A stretch of 64,000 nt of DNA from Rodentibacter haemolyticus (lineage in GTDB: Bacteria > Pseudomonadota > Gammaproteobacteria > Enterobacterales > Pasteurellaceae). Every line of letters begins with the position of its first letter. Within the stretch, counting starts at the first letter, position 1. Shown piece by piece: positions 20,927 through 30,053 of the stretch. The DNA lies in assembly GCF_015356115.1 (NCBI RefSeq), contig NZ_CP063056.1, forward strand, positions 1,178,001 through 1,242,000. The letters run 5' to 3'. The position numbers and the translations under genes were made by a program. Under the pieces are notes generated by a model, which was not told where the DNA came from, did not search any database, and saw only the letters and a list, made by a program, of their open reading frames with translations.

Positions 20927-21772
20927 TTACACACCGCTATAAGCAGAAAATCCACCGTCAATCGGCAATACGACACCGTTTACAAAGCTGGCGTAACGCT
21001 CATCCATTAAAAATAAAATGCCGCCGACCAATTCTTCCGCTTCCCCGAAACGCCCCATTGGCGTATTGGTTAAGATTTTATTGGCACGAGCCGTTGGCTT
21101 GCCCTCTTGATCAAATAACAATCCTCGATTTTGATTGCTCACCAAAAAACCCGGTGCAATAGCATTGCAACGAATACCCACATGGGAAAAATGCACCGCA
21201 AGCCATTGAGTAAAATTACTAATCGCCGCTTTCGCCCCTGAATAAGCCGGGATTTTAGTCAACGGAGTAAAGGCGTTCATACTGGAAATATTGATAATAT
21301 TTGCCCCCGTTTTGCCAACCATATCCTTAGCAAACACTTGTGTTGGCAACAGCGTGCCTAAATAATTGAGATTAAATACAAATTCAACGCCCGCTTTCTC
21401 TAATTCAAAGAAAGATTTGGATTTTTCAGGTAAATCAAATTCGTGAAATTCGTTATCGGTAGTAGCTTTCGGACTGTTGCCTCCCGCACCATTAATCAAA
21501 ATATCACAGCTGCCGAAATCAGCAAAAATAGCATCTCGACTGGCTTGAATACTGGTAAGTTCCAACACATTGGTCTGATAAGCTTTAGCAATTCCGCCTT
21601 CAGCGATAATTTCATCGGCAAATTTGACCGCACTTTCAAGATTAATATCAAGCAAGGCAATTTTTGCCCCCGTTTTAGCAAGTTGTTTTGCGAGAAACCC
21701 GCATAACACACCGCCTGCACCGGTGATAACAATCGTTTTATCTTTAAATGAATGATTTTGAGCAATATTCAT
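20927..21772 (-). CDS. SDR-type D-mannonate oxidoreductase (fructuronate reductase)
   Basis: A 281-residue short-chain dehydrogenase. The nucleotide loop TGAGGVLCGF (near 18), NGAGGNSP (near 95), catalytic Ser in NISSMNAF, and YSGAK (Tyr and Lys near 160) are intact. Position between kdgK and eda indicates fructuronate to D-mannonate reduction. E. coli UxuB is from an unrelated family; the SDR type is like Bacillus YjmF and the H. influenzae homologue beside eda. AAGGAGG is only 2 nt from the first ATG and 5 nt from the second, so the second is chosen. Its substrate is inferred from context. Confidence 0.88.
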   Translation of the reverse strand: MNIAQNHSFKDKTIVITGAGGVLCGFLAKQLAKTGAKIALLDINLESAVKFADEIIAEGGIAKAYQTNVLELTSIQASRDAIFADFGSCDILINGAGGNSPKATTDNEFHEFDLPEKSKSFFELEKAGVEFVFNLNYLGTLLPTQVFAKDMVGKTGANIINISSMNAFTPLTKIPAYSGAKAAISNFTQWLAVHFSHVGIRCNAIAPGFLVSNQNRGLLFDQEGKPTARANKILTNTPMGRFGEAEELVGGILFLMDERYASFVNGVVLPIDGGFSAYSGV

Positions 21773-21782
21773 CATTGCCTCC

Positions 21783-22721
21783 TTAATTGAATTTAGTTAA
21801 AAAATGCTGTGTTGCAGAGCGTGAAATAATCGCCCCTTTATGTTGAATAACAATCGCAGCGAGCTGATTACCTTGTTGGCAGCAGCCGGTAAAATCCTTG
21901 CCTTGCAAATAACCGTTGAGGAAACCTGCATTAAAGGCATCACCGGCCGAAGTGGTATCCACCACGTTTTTCACCTCACAGGCGATCACTTTTCCGCTAT
22001 TTTTTGTGACATCACGGAAAACCGCCCCCTCTTTTCCCACTTTCACCACGATATTTTTTACGCCTAATTGCGTTAATCGCTCAATCGTGGCTTGCGGCGT
22101 GGCATCTTTCCAAAGTGCTTGTTCATCATCAAAGGTAACTAATGCCAAATCCACATAAGGCAAAAGCGCGGTATAAATTTGGCGGGTTTCTACCGCACTT
22201 TGCCATAGGGCGGGGCGATAATTCGTATCAAAGGCGACTTTTACCCCTTTTTGAGCAAGACCGATTAATTGATTTACCAATTTTAAACGGTCATTTTCGG
22301 GCAAAATAGCCAATGAAATGCCACTCAAATAAATCATATCCATTTGCGCTAATGCAGATAGAACCCTTGAATAATCAATATGTTGCAGTAAATAACGTGC
22401 CGCCGATTGATGACGCCAGTATAAAAATGTACGCTCACCTTGTTGATCTAACTGGATTAAATAGAGTCCGGGCTGGCGATGAGAATCCTGCAGCACGAGA
22501 TCTGTGTGAATATTATCTTCCCGCCAAGCATTCAGCATCCCTTCACTTAGTTGATCCGTACCGAGAGCGGAAACATAATGCACTTGAACTTGCTCACCGG
22601 AAACACGAGCCAAATAGGTTGCCGTATTCAAGGTATCTCCACCATAAGCCTGCCTCATTGAACCAAACGGCTCCCCGTTCAGCTCAATCATACATTCCCC
22701 AATAATCGCTATTTTTTTCAT
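21783..22721 (-). CDS. kdgK: 2-keto-3-deoxygluconate kinase
   Basis: A 312-residue PfkB-family sugar kinase. The N-terminus (IGECMIELNG) and the glycine-rich GGDTLNTATYLAR near 28-40 match KdgK. The C-terminal signature VDTTSAGDAFNAGFL holds the catalytic Asp. It phosphorylates KDG from mannonate dehydratase to KDPG, the substrate of eda. AAGGAAA precedes the start. It lies 9 bp after uxaC and 7 bp before the SDR gene in the same operon. One USS is inside the gene (near 22191). Confidence 0.95.
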   Translation of the reverse strand: MKKIAIIGECMIELNGEPFGSMRQAYGGDTLNTATYLARVSGEQVQVHYVSALGTDQLSEGMLNAWREDNIHTDLVLQDSHRQPGLYLIQLDQQGERTFLYWRHQSAARYLLQHIDYSRVLSALAQMDMIYLSGISLAILPENDRLKLVNQLIGLAQKGVKVAFDTNYRPALWQSAVETRQIYTALLPYVDLALVTFDDEQALWKDATPQATIERLTQLGVKNIVVKVGKEGAVFRDVTKNSGKVIACEVKNVVDTTSAGDAFNAGFLNGYLQGKDFTGCCQQGNQLAAIVIQHKGAIISRSATQHFLTKFN

Positions 22722-22730
22722 CGGGTTTCC

Positions 22731-24134
22731 TTATTTGAAATAAGCCTTAGCGTTGTTGAAACAAATATCTTGCACCATTTTTCCCAACAAATCTAAGTCA
22801 TTCGGCACTTCACCGTTTTCTACCCAATTCCCGATAAGATTACATAAAATACGGCGGAAATATTCGTGCCGCGTGAAGGAGAGAAAACTACGAGAATCAG
22901 TCAGCATTCCGACAAATTGACTAAGCAATCCGAGTTGTGAAAGTTGTTGTAATTGGCGCTCCATACCATCTTTTTGATCATTAAACCACCAACCTGAACC
23001 AAATTGGATTTTTCCGGCGATACCGCCACCTTGGAAATTACCAATCATTGATGCCAACATTTCGTTATCACGAGGGTTTAAGCAATATAAAATCGTTTTT
23101 GGAAGCTGGTCGGTTTTATCCATCTCATCCAATAAATTCGCTAACTTTTCGGCGTATGGGCGATCACCAATGGAATCAAAACCCGCATCTGCACCGAGTT
23201 GAGCAAACATTCTGCTGTTATTGTTGCGAATTGCCCCGATATGATATTGCATTACCCAATTTCGTTTGTGATATTCCTTGCCAAGCCAAACTAAAAGTGC
23301 GGTCGAAAATTGGGCTGTTTCTGTTTCTGAAAGAGGTTTTTTTTGTAATCTTTTTTGTAAAATATGGGTTAATGTTTGTTCATCGGGAATTGGTGAAAAT
23401 CGTACTATTTCAATACCATGATCAGAGGCCTTGGCTCCGTTTTGATCAAAATAATCCAAACGATTGACCAATGCAGATTTTAGATCTGAAAAGTTTTCAA
23501 TTTTTTGACCCGTAATATGCTCAAGCTGAGAGAGATAGTCTGTAAAACCATCTAATTCAATTTTGAAAATTTTATCGGGACGAAATGTCGGAACAACTTC
23601 CACATCAAAATTTGAATCAGCTTTTATTTGTTGGTGATAACGCAAATCATCAATTGGATCATCTGTTGTGCCGACTAAGCGAACATTCATTTGTTTTAAA
23701 ATGCCACGAGCGGAAAACTCAGGTGTTGCAAGTAAAGCATTACATTTATGCCAAATTTCGTCCGCACTTTGCGGATTAAGTAGCTTATTTTCAATACCAA
23801 ACGGGCGGCGAAGTTCTAAATGTGTCCAGTGATAAAGCGGATTACCAATACATTTCGGCACCGTTTCTGCCCAGACTTGATATTTTTCTTCCGCCGATGC
23901 ATTACCTGTAATCAACTTCTCTTCTACACCCGCCGAACGTAATGCCCGCCATTTATAGTGATCGCCCTCCAACCAAATTTCAGTCAAATCCTTAAATTGG
24001 CGATTTTCTGCAATATCTTTTGGGCTTAAATGACAGTGATAATCGAAAATCGGCATATCTTTAGCGTATTGGTGATAAAGTTTTTTTGCCGTATCTGTTG
24101 CAAGTAAAAAATCTTGATCCATAAATGTTTTCAT
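22731..24134 (-). CDS. uxaC: Glucuronate isomerase
   Basis: A 467-residue isomerase (470 in E. coli) that converts D-glucuronate to D-fructuronate, and also galacturonate to tagaturonate. Recognisable segments are IFDYHCHLSPKDIAENRQF near the N-terminus with the metal-binding HCH, VGTTDDPIDDL near 155, and RNWVMQYHIGAIRNNN near 290. The C-terminus contains GMLTDSRSFLSFTRHEYFRR. It is absent from the basic H. influenzae uxu set as I remember it, which would fit its being part of the inserted glucuronide block here. AAGGAT lies before the start, and the gene starts 3 bp after the uidA stop. Confidence 0.96.
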   Translation of the reverse strand: MKTFMDQDFLLATDTAKKLYHQYAKDMPIFDYHCHLSPKDIAENRQFKDLTEIWLEGDHYKWRALRSAGVEEKLITGNASAEEKYQVWAETVPKCIGNPLYHWTHLELRRPFGIENKLLNPQSADEIWHKCNALLATPEFSARGILKQMNVRLVGTTDDPIDDLRYHQQIKADSNFDVEVVPTFRPDKIFKIELDGFTDYLSQLEHITGQKIENFSDLKSALVNRLDYFDQNGAKASDHGIEIVRFSPIPDEQTLTHILQKRLQKKPLSETETAQFSTALLVWLGKEYHKRNWVMQYHIGAIRNNNSRMFAQLGADAGFDSIGDRPYAEKLANLLDEMDKTDQLPKTILYCLNPRDNEMLASMIGNFQGGGIAGKIQFGSGWWFNDQKDGMERQLQQLSQLGLLSQFVGMLTDSRSFLSFTRHEYFRRILCNLIGNWVENGEVPNDLDLLGKMVQDICFNNAKAYFK

Positions 24135-24137
24135 TTT

Positions 24138-25922
24138 TTAATCCTTTGTTTTATAACCGAAATCAGGTATGGCTTGCCAGCGCTGTTTAAAATAATGAGC
24201 AGCCATTTTGGGTTCTCGAGTACGTGTAAATAAGCCTTTTTTATTGCCCTGCACACGGAAAATGCCATATTTGGTTTGAAAATCGGCAAAATTCCATACT
24301 TGTTCACCAATAAAATAGTCAAAACTATCCATTACTTCATGATTAGCTTGGTAATATTCAATTTGAAATTCTTCGGTAAAGGGGGTATTAAAATCCATAT
24401 CGTGCAAACCGGCTATTGTGTCCACTCCATATTCGGTAAACATTATCGGCTTGGTAGGAAATAGTTGGTGCCAGCGTTCAATTTCCGAACGGAGTTGATT
24501 TTTTGCAGTAGTTAAATCAGCCGTGTTCACATACCAGCCATAATAGCGATTTAGACAAATAACATCACACAATGACATTGCTAAATCTTTACCTGCCGGC
24601 GCAAGCATAATGTTAACGAAAGTACAAGGTCGCTTTTGTGGATCAAGTGAACGGGCTAATTCAAATAAAGGTTTAAAATATTCATATGCCCCTTGTTCCG
24701 CAGTGGAAGGCTCATTAGCAATTGACCACATAACGACACAAGCGTAATTTTTATCTCGTTCAATCAATTCGCGAATAACCTGTTGGTGAGCCTCTGTCGT
24801 TTGGTATTTTTCCCAAGTGTTAATTTGTTGGCTAGCATCTTGGAATAAATTAACGCCAAAATTATGCATTAATCCGACAGCGGTTGTTTCATCAATCACA
24901 ACAAAACCTTCCCTATCCGCCAGCCGCATAATTTCTTCCGAATAAGGGTAATGAGATGTTCGAAATGAGTTCGCGCCTTGCCATTTCATTATGTTGAAAT
25001 CCAATACATTCACTGCTGAATTTAACCCTCTCCCGGCAAAATGAGAATCCTCATGTTTGCCGTAGCCTTTGAAATAGAAGGCGTTACCATTAATTAAGAA
25101 TTGATTATCTTTAATTTCTATCGAACGAAATCCCACTGGTAAACAATAACAGTCTTGCACTTCTCCCAGATTAATCAGTTCAATTTTTATGTCATATAAA
25201 TAGGCATTCAATGGCTGCCAACGTTTTACATTTGAAATAGTAAAACGTTGTGTTTTTTCCGCCCCTTCAGATTGAGCAACTAACTGTTGCTGTTCATCAT
25301 AAACCGAAATAGTAAAGTTCTCGGCGGATCCTACGGATTGTATAGCGATATTCACAGAAACATCTTCGCCAACAAAATCGTAAGTTATGGTGAGATCATC
25401 AATATAATTATAGGGTTTCGTCCATAATTTAACCGGACGATGTATTCCTGCATAGTTGAAAAAATCAAAATTTTCATCGACTTTTTTCACTAAATTTCCA
25501 TTCTCATCCTGTTTTTCGGAATAATTGCCAACAGGTAAAGTGGAATTATCCAAAATATTATTGGCTTTAACCGTTAAAAGATTCTTACCTTGTTGAACGA
25601 ACTCGGTAATTTCAAATTCAAAAGGGGTAAAACCACCTTTATGCGAACCAATAAATCGGTCATTCAAATACACTTCGGCAAAATGGGTTACCGAATCAAA
25701 ACGTAGGAAAAGGCGTTCATTCAGCATTGCTTTAGTGACGAAGATGTCTGTTTGATAGAAGAAATCGCCGACATAATTTTTATATTCACTTAAAACCTGT
25801 TGATCGTTAAATGATGCAGGCACCGCTATCGGTTGCCATTCAGTTCCCATTTCAAAGCGGAATTGCCAAATACCGCTTAAATCAATTAATTGACGACTTT
25901 CAGTCGAAATCGGATATAACAT
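24138..25922 (-). CDS. uidA: Beta-glucuronidase (GH2)
   Basis: A 594-residue glycoside hydrolase of family 2, similar to E. coli GusA along its whole length. Domains run jelly roll (about 1-180), immunoglobulin-like (180-270) and TIM barrel (270-590). The acid/base Glu is in MWSIANEPS (near 400) and the nucleophile Glu in MFTEYGVDT (near 490). The GNKKGLFTR motif carries the Asn and Lys that hold the glucuronate carboxyl, which makes glucuronide specificity likely. An active-site loop of the GusA loop-1 kind seems present (near 345-370). No signal peptide, so it is cytoplasmic and needs an importer, probably the GPH symporter 36 bp upstream. Confidence 0.95.
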   Translation of the reverse strand: MLYPISTESRQLIDLSGIWQFRFEMGTEWQPIAVPASFNDQQVLSEYKNYVGDFFYQTDIFVTKAMLNERLFLRFDSVTHFAEVYLNDRFIGSHKGGFTPFEFEITEFVQQGKNLLTVKANNILDNSTLPVGNYSEKQDENGNLVKKVDENFDFFNYAGIHRPVKLWTKPYNYIDDLTITYDFVGEDVSVNIAIQSVGSAENFTISVYDEQQQLVAQSEGAEKTQRFTISNVKRWQPLNAYLYDIKIELINLGEVQDCYCLPVGFRSIEIKDNQFLINGNAFYFKGYGKHEDSHFAGRGLNSAVNVLDFNIMKWQGANSFRTSHYPYSEEIMRLADREGFVVIDETTAVGLMHNFGVNLFQDASQQINTWEKYQTTEAHQQVIRELIERDKNYACVVMWSIANEPSTAEQGAYEYFKPLFELARSLDPQKRPCTFVNIMLAPAGKDLAMSLCDVICLNRYYGWYVNTADLTTAKNQLRSEIERWHQLFPTKPIMFTEYGVDTIAGLHDMDFNTPFTEEFQIEYYQANHEVMDSFDYFIGEQVWNFADFQTKYGIFRVQGNKKGLFTRTREPKMAAHYFKQRWQAIPDFGYKTKD

Positions 25923-25958
25923 TTTCTATTCCTTATTGCTCATATGGTAAATGAATAG

Positions 25959-27362
25959 TTAAGTACGTTTTTCTAATTCGGCAATGTTGGCTGCAACTTT
26001 TGCTTTTGAAAGCGGATACCAAAATTGCAACATCAAAAAAATCAGGAAACAAGAAACCGCCGGCACAAGGGTTGCGACATTGTAAATTGACTCTAAAGTC
26101 TCCGTTGATTGGGTTCCCCCTACTTTGTAACCAATAAGACTCAATGCAAAGCCTCCTAAGCCACCGGCAAGAGCTTGTCCTATTTTACGAGCGAATGAGT
26201 AAACCGCATAAATCGTACCGTCTTCACGACGATTGGTTTGTAGAAATTGGTTATCAATAATGTCGGTAATAAATGCCCAAATAATTACCATAAAGTAGTT
26301 AAGACCAAGCAATGCGATGAAAGCAACGGAAATATAAACCCAAACATTAGTAATTTTTAATACAAAGAGAGCCAAATAAACAATACCGGTAAACAATAAA
26401 GCTATTGCAGCACTTTCCTTTTTACCAAAGTGTTTTACAATCGGATTAGCAAAGGGCGCAACTGTAAAGGTAGCAATTACCCCCAACATTCCGCCAATAG
26501 ATAATCCCAGTTTGCTATTGAAATAATCGACATAGAGATATGGATTCATTGTACCGATCAGCAGACTAGCGAGTAGTAATACAATCGCAATCAAGATAAA
26601 AATCATCAGTGATTTGTTAGTGAATAGACTAATAAAGATATTTTTTACATCATTCAAGCAATGAGCTTGATTTTGATGACGACCTTGTTTTTCAGGTAGT
26701 TGCACCCGTTCGACCGAATTTTTCCAACAGAATTGGTAAAGAAGAAATGCAACAACCATAAATATCCCCATAATGATAGTAAACATTTCAGGAATAATAA
26801 TTTGTTTGCCATCCTCGCCTGTTTTATAAACTAGTAATGGAATCACAAAGGAGATAAAAAGCAGTGCGATATTTGCGCCCATTGAACGGAACACCGATAA
26901 ACTAGCCCGTTCTTCAGGTTGAGTAGTAATGACGGTTGCCATTGAGCCGTAAGGGATATTAACCGCCGTATAAGCAAAACTTCCCCACACAATATAAGTT
27001 ACACTGATATATACTAACTTAGCGGAATATGACCAATCTTTTACAATATGCAAAAAGAGTAAGAAGCCGGAAATACATACGAAAGGGGAGGCTCTACGAA
27101 TCAACCCTCTAAAACGTCCTTCTTTAAACGGCTTAATCGTATCGACTAAACGTCCCATTCCAATATCAGTAAAAGCATCAATAAAACGGGAAACTAAAAA
27201 AAGTAAACCAACAACGTAGCCCTCAATTTCCAATACATTGGTATAAAACAGCATTAAAAAGAAGGCAGTCATCATAAAACTAAGATCATTGGCTAAATCG
27301 CCACTTAAATAAGCGACTTTATCTTTCAGACCAAAGGGTCTAGTTGTATTTTTGTTATCCAT
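25959..27362 (-). CDS. GPH-family glycoside/glucuronide cation symporter
   Basis: A 467-residue, twelve-helix transporter of the glycoside-pentoside-hexuronide:cation family (MelB, UidB, XynP). It has the family's N-terminal LKDKVAYLSGDLANDLSF and the loop RFIDAFTDIGMGRLVDT (near 60-76) with the acidic residues that bind the coupling cation. Its neighbours uidA and the GH3 glycosidase make an intact glucuronide disaccharide or glycoside the likely cargo. GGAGC precedes the start. It could also carry free hexuronates or a HexNAc-containing sugar. Confidence 0.9.
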   Translation of the reverse strand: MDNKNTTRPFGLKDKVAYLSGDLANDLSFMMTAFFLMLFYTNVLEIEGYVVGLLFLVSRFIDAFTDIGMGRLVDTIKPFKEGRFRGLIRRASPFVCISGFLLFLHIVKDWSYSAKLVYISVTYIVWGSFAYTAVNIPYGSMATVITTQPEERASLSVFRSMGANIALLFISFVIPLLVYKTGEDGKQIIIPEMFTIIMGIFMVVAFLLYQFCWKNSVERVQLPEKQGRHQNQAHCLNDVKNIFISLFTNKSLMIFILIAIVLLLASLLIGTMNPYLYVDYFNSKLGLSIGGMLGVIATFTVAPFANPIVKHFGKKESAAIALLFTGIVYLALFVLKITNVWVYISVAFIALLGLNYFMVIIWAFITDIIDNQFLQTNRREDGTIYAVYSFARKIGQALAGGLGGFALSLIGYKVGGTQSTETLESIYNVATLVPAVSCFLIFLMLQFWYPLSKAKVAANIAELEKRT

Positions 27363-27433
27363 ACAAAGCTCCTTGAGTTTGTAAGTTTCTAGGAAATTTA
27401 ATCGCCACCACGGGAGAAAACGCGATAGACGAT

Positions 27434-29194
27434 TTAGATATGGGTATCTTTTAATCCGCAGAACGCATCAACCGGACTTTTGCCTTTAAATTCGGATTTC
27501 CCCATCATCTTCTCAACCAACAACGACAAGGTCGCCTCACGTCCGTCATAGGCATTAATGTAAGTCTTCACTTGTGGCACATCCGCTAAATGGAACGGAC
27601 ATTGTACGGACACAAATATGGTCGGCACTTCATGAACATAAAACGGGATATCCGGCGTACCTTTGGTAGCATGCCAAATAATACGTTGCCCCGTACTCGA
27701 ATTAACATTAGCCACATTAATAATAAGATCGTATTTGGAAGTTAAATCCCGAATTGGGCGTTTTTGAGCATATTCATTACGAATTACTTTAACCTGTTCT
27801 TCATCGGATAATTTCACTAAATCGTCCATTGGCGATTTATAAATTTCGACTACAAACCCTTTTTTTTCCAAAATGTCTTTAAGAATATCAGTCGGATTTT
27901 TACCGCCACCTGCGATCATTTTGCCGAAACCACCTTCTACACCTTTTACATTTACTAACAAAATGCGACGATGAGTTTCAGGAGAGATCGGAAAAATATT
28001 CTGTTTGTATTTCACTAAAGTAATTGCCTGATCTGCAACTTCAGCAAAAATTGTTCTATTTTCCTGTAAACCGATTTGAGCAAGGGCTTTTTCTTTTGGT
28101 GGTAAAATGTCGGTCTTCGCTTTTTTATGTAAGCCGAGTTTTGCTTTTAACCCTAAAATACGCGTTAAAGCGTCGATTAAGCGTTCTTCTGTAATGACAC
28201 CGTTTTTGTAGCCGTCCAACATATATCCGAAGTCTTCATCAGGGTCATTGAAAAAAAGAAATAAATCACAGCCGGCAGCAATTGAAGCTGGTAATAATTC
28301 GCTACGTTTCATTGCAGATGTCATCGCAACCATATGGCTGGCATCCGTTACCACTACACCGTTAAAACCGAGCTTGCCACGTAATAAATCCGTAACAAGA
28401 GGTTTAGAAAGCGTTGCTGGTAAGCATTCCTCATCACTTAGCGTTGGATTAAACCGTTTTTCATAACTGGGTAAATGAATATGCCCCGCCATAATAGATG
28501 GCAAACCCGCATTAATTAACCCTTGATAAACTTTACCAAAGGTGCGATCCCACTGTTCACAATCAAAACTGTTAATGCTAAAAGAAAGATGCTGATCTCG
28601 CTCATCTACGCCATCACCGGGGAAATGTTTAGCGGCCGGTGCAATACCGCTTTCCTGAATCCCTTTCATATAAGCGAGAGCCATTTCTAATACCGTATCA
28701 GGATCATTGGCAAAAGTGCGGTTGGAAATGATTGGATTTCTCCAGTTGTAGTTAATATCGACAATCGGGGCGAAACTCCAATTACAACCAATTGCTGCCG
28801 CCTCTACGCCTGCCACACGTCCCATTTCATAAGCGTATTTAGCGTTGCCGGTAGCGCCAATTTTGACATGTAATCCAACTTCTGTTCCGTCTGTACAAGC
28901 ACCGTTTCCACCCGCTTCGGTATTTGCAGCAATCAAAAGCGGAATTTTGCTTTTCGTTTGTAAAATATAGTTCTGGTCGTATACATCTTCAGCTTTACCG
29001 GGGTTATAACGCACGGCCCCGATATGGTATTTATTCACTACCTCCGTTAAATAGCTCTCTTCTCTACTTGCTCCCATATTTACAAAAAGTTGCCCGATTT
29101 TTTCTTCAAGGGTCATTTGCTCAATTGTTTTTTTCACCCAATGAATATCCTCTTTATTAAGAAAATAAGGTTTTTTAGTTAAATCAACGCTCAT
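27434..29194 (-). CDS. Glycoside hydrolase family 3, probable beta-N-acetylhexosaminidase
   Basis: A 586-residue family 3 enzyme without signal peptide. The N-terminal barrel (about 20-350) contains KHFPGDGVDERDQHLS (near 186-201), the loop that in NagZ-type enzymes carries the Asp-His acid/base dyad. The nucleophile Asp is in GVVVTDASHMVAM (near 285). A second alpha/beta domain (about 380-570) makes it longer than NagZ, like two-domain family 3 members. The loop suggests action on N-acetylhexosaminides, possibly by phosphorolysis as in some relatives. AGGAGA precedes the start. It is the only gene between 23.3 and 34.2 kb that contains a USS (near 28713). Confidence 0.82.
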   Translation of the reverse strand: MSVDLTKKPYFLNKEDIHWVKKTIEQMTLEEKIGQLFVNMGASREESYLTEVVNKYHIGAVRYNPGKAEDVYDQNYILQTKSKIPLLIAANTEAGGNGACTDGTEVGLHVKIGATGNAKYAYEMGRVAGVEAAAIGCNWSFAPIVDINYNWRNPIISNRTFANDPDTVLEMALAYMKGIQESGIAPAAKHFPGDGVDERDQHLSFSINSFDCEQWDRTFGKVYQGLINAGLPSIMAGHIHLPSYEKRFNPTLSDEECLPATLSKPLVTDLLRGKLGFNGVVVTDASHMVAMTSAMKRSELLPASIAAGCDLFLFFNDPDEDFGYMLDGYKNGVITEERLIDALTRILGLKAKLGLHKKAKTDILPPKEKALAQIGLQENRTIFAEVADQAITLVKYKQNIFPISPETHRRILLVNVKGVEGGFGKMIAGGGKNPTDILKDILEKKGFVVEIYKSPMDDLVKLSDEEQVKVIRNEYAQKRPIRDLTSKYDLIINVANVNSSTGQRIIWHATKGTPDIPFYVHEVPTIFVSVQCPFHLADVPQVKTYINAYDGREATLSLLVEKMMGKSEFKGKSPVDAFCGLKDTHI

Positions 29195-29207
29195 TATCTT
29201 TCTCCTT

Positions 29208-30005
29208 TTAAGCGGTTAAATTTTGATTAAATTTTTCAACTAACTGATTTTGGTATGCCAAATCGTATTCATTTGATAGTAATTTTCCTAAGGCTCTCAA
29301 CACCAATTCATCCCAAGATTCATTTTCGTAATTACATAAAATCGGAAAAAAATGTACGCCTTGAGTTTGTGCCGCCTCCAAATCACCAGGAGAATCGCCC
29401 ACCATTAGGATATGATTCGACAGATAGCCCTTCTCTTTTAATAAACCTAAACAGCGGGCCTTTGAACCTTCATTTTGTCCATAAATATAGTTGGTGTAAT
29501 CAATCAAACGATGGCGTTGCCATTCGTCTAAAATCGCTTGATTGTTAGCTGAACTGACAATTGCAATATCTGCAAACTGTTGAATAAAGGAAAGTGAACG
29601 CGGTACATTGAGATATGGCTTATCTTCACCCCGTAACCCTTTAATTGCTTGATTCACCGCTTCAGACCAGGCTAGGGCTTGTACTAAGTCAGATGAAGAT
29701 TGACGGGTAATTTCTTGTTGAAGTGATCGATTCGAGAGTTCCTCAGCAGTTTCCACCCATTGTTTAAAACGAGAAAAATTTCCTTGATAACCATATTTTT
29801 CAAAGGAAAATAACAAACCTTTAAAACGATTTGTGCCACGAGTTTTTGAATAAAGATTAACGTTATTCCATACCTCTAAAAAACGAGTCTGATCTTTAAT
29901 ATCAAAAAAATCAGCGACTAAAGGAGCAAAACATTTAAAATGTTTAACGTTCATTGTGTCCATTGCACAGCCGTCCGAATCAATACAAACTAAAAATTTT
30001 TTCAT
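29208..30005 (-). CDS. HAD-superfamily hydrolase
   Basis: A 265-residue haloacid dehalogenase-type enzyme. Motif I is DSDGCAMDT (Asp 9 and 11), motif II VSSAN (near 155), motif III a Lys in EGSKARC (near 181), and motif IV VGDSPGDLEAA (near 203). A helical cap domain (about 20-130) lies between motifs I and II. It is probably a sugar phosphatase or beta-phosphoglucomutase-like protein, but no substrate can be read from the sequence. It lies between the GH3 gene (13 bp) and the TRAP large subunit (48 bp), suggesting it handles a phosphorylated intermediate or clears a dead-end sugar phosphate. Confidence 0.8.
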   Translation of the reverse strand: MKKFLVCIDSDGCAMDTMNVKHFKCFAPLVADFFDIKDQTRFLEVWNNVNLYSKTRGTNRFKGLLFSFEKYGYQGNFSRFKQWVETAEELSNRSLQQEITRQSSSDLVQALAWSEAVNQAIKGLRGEDKPYLNVPRSLSFIQQFADIAIVSSANNQAILDEWQRHRLIDYTNYIYGQNEGSKARCLGLLKEKGYLSNHILMVGDSPGDLEAAQTQGVHFFPILCNYENESWDELVLRALGKLLSNEYDLAYQNQLVEKFNQNLTA

Positions 30006-30053
30006 TATTACGCCCCTCTATTTTGAGTAATATTCATAATATATCCTTCCATT

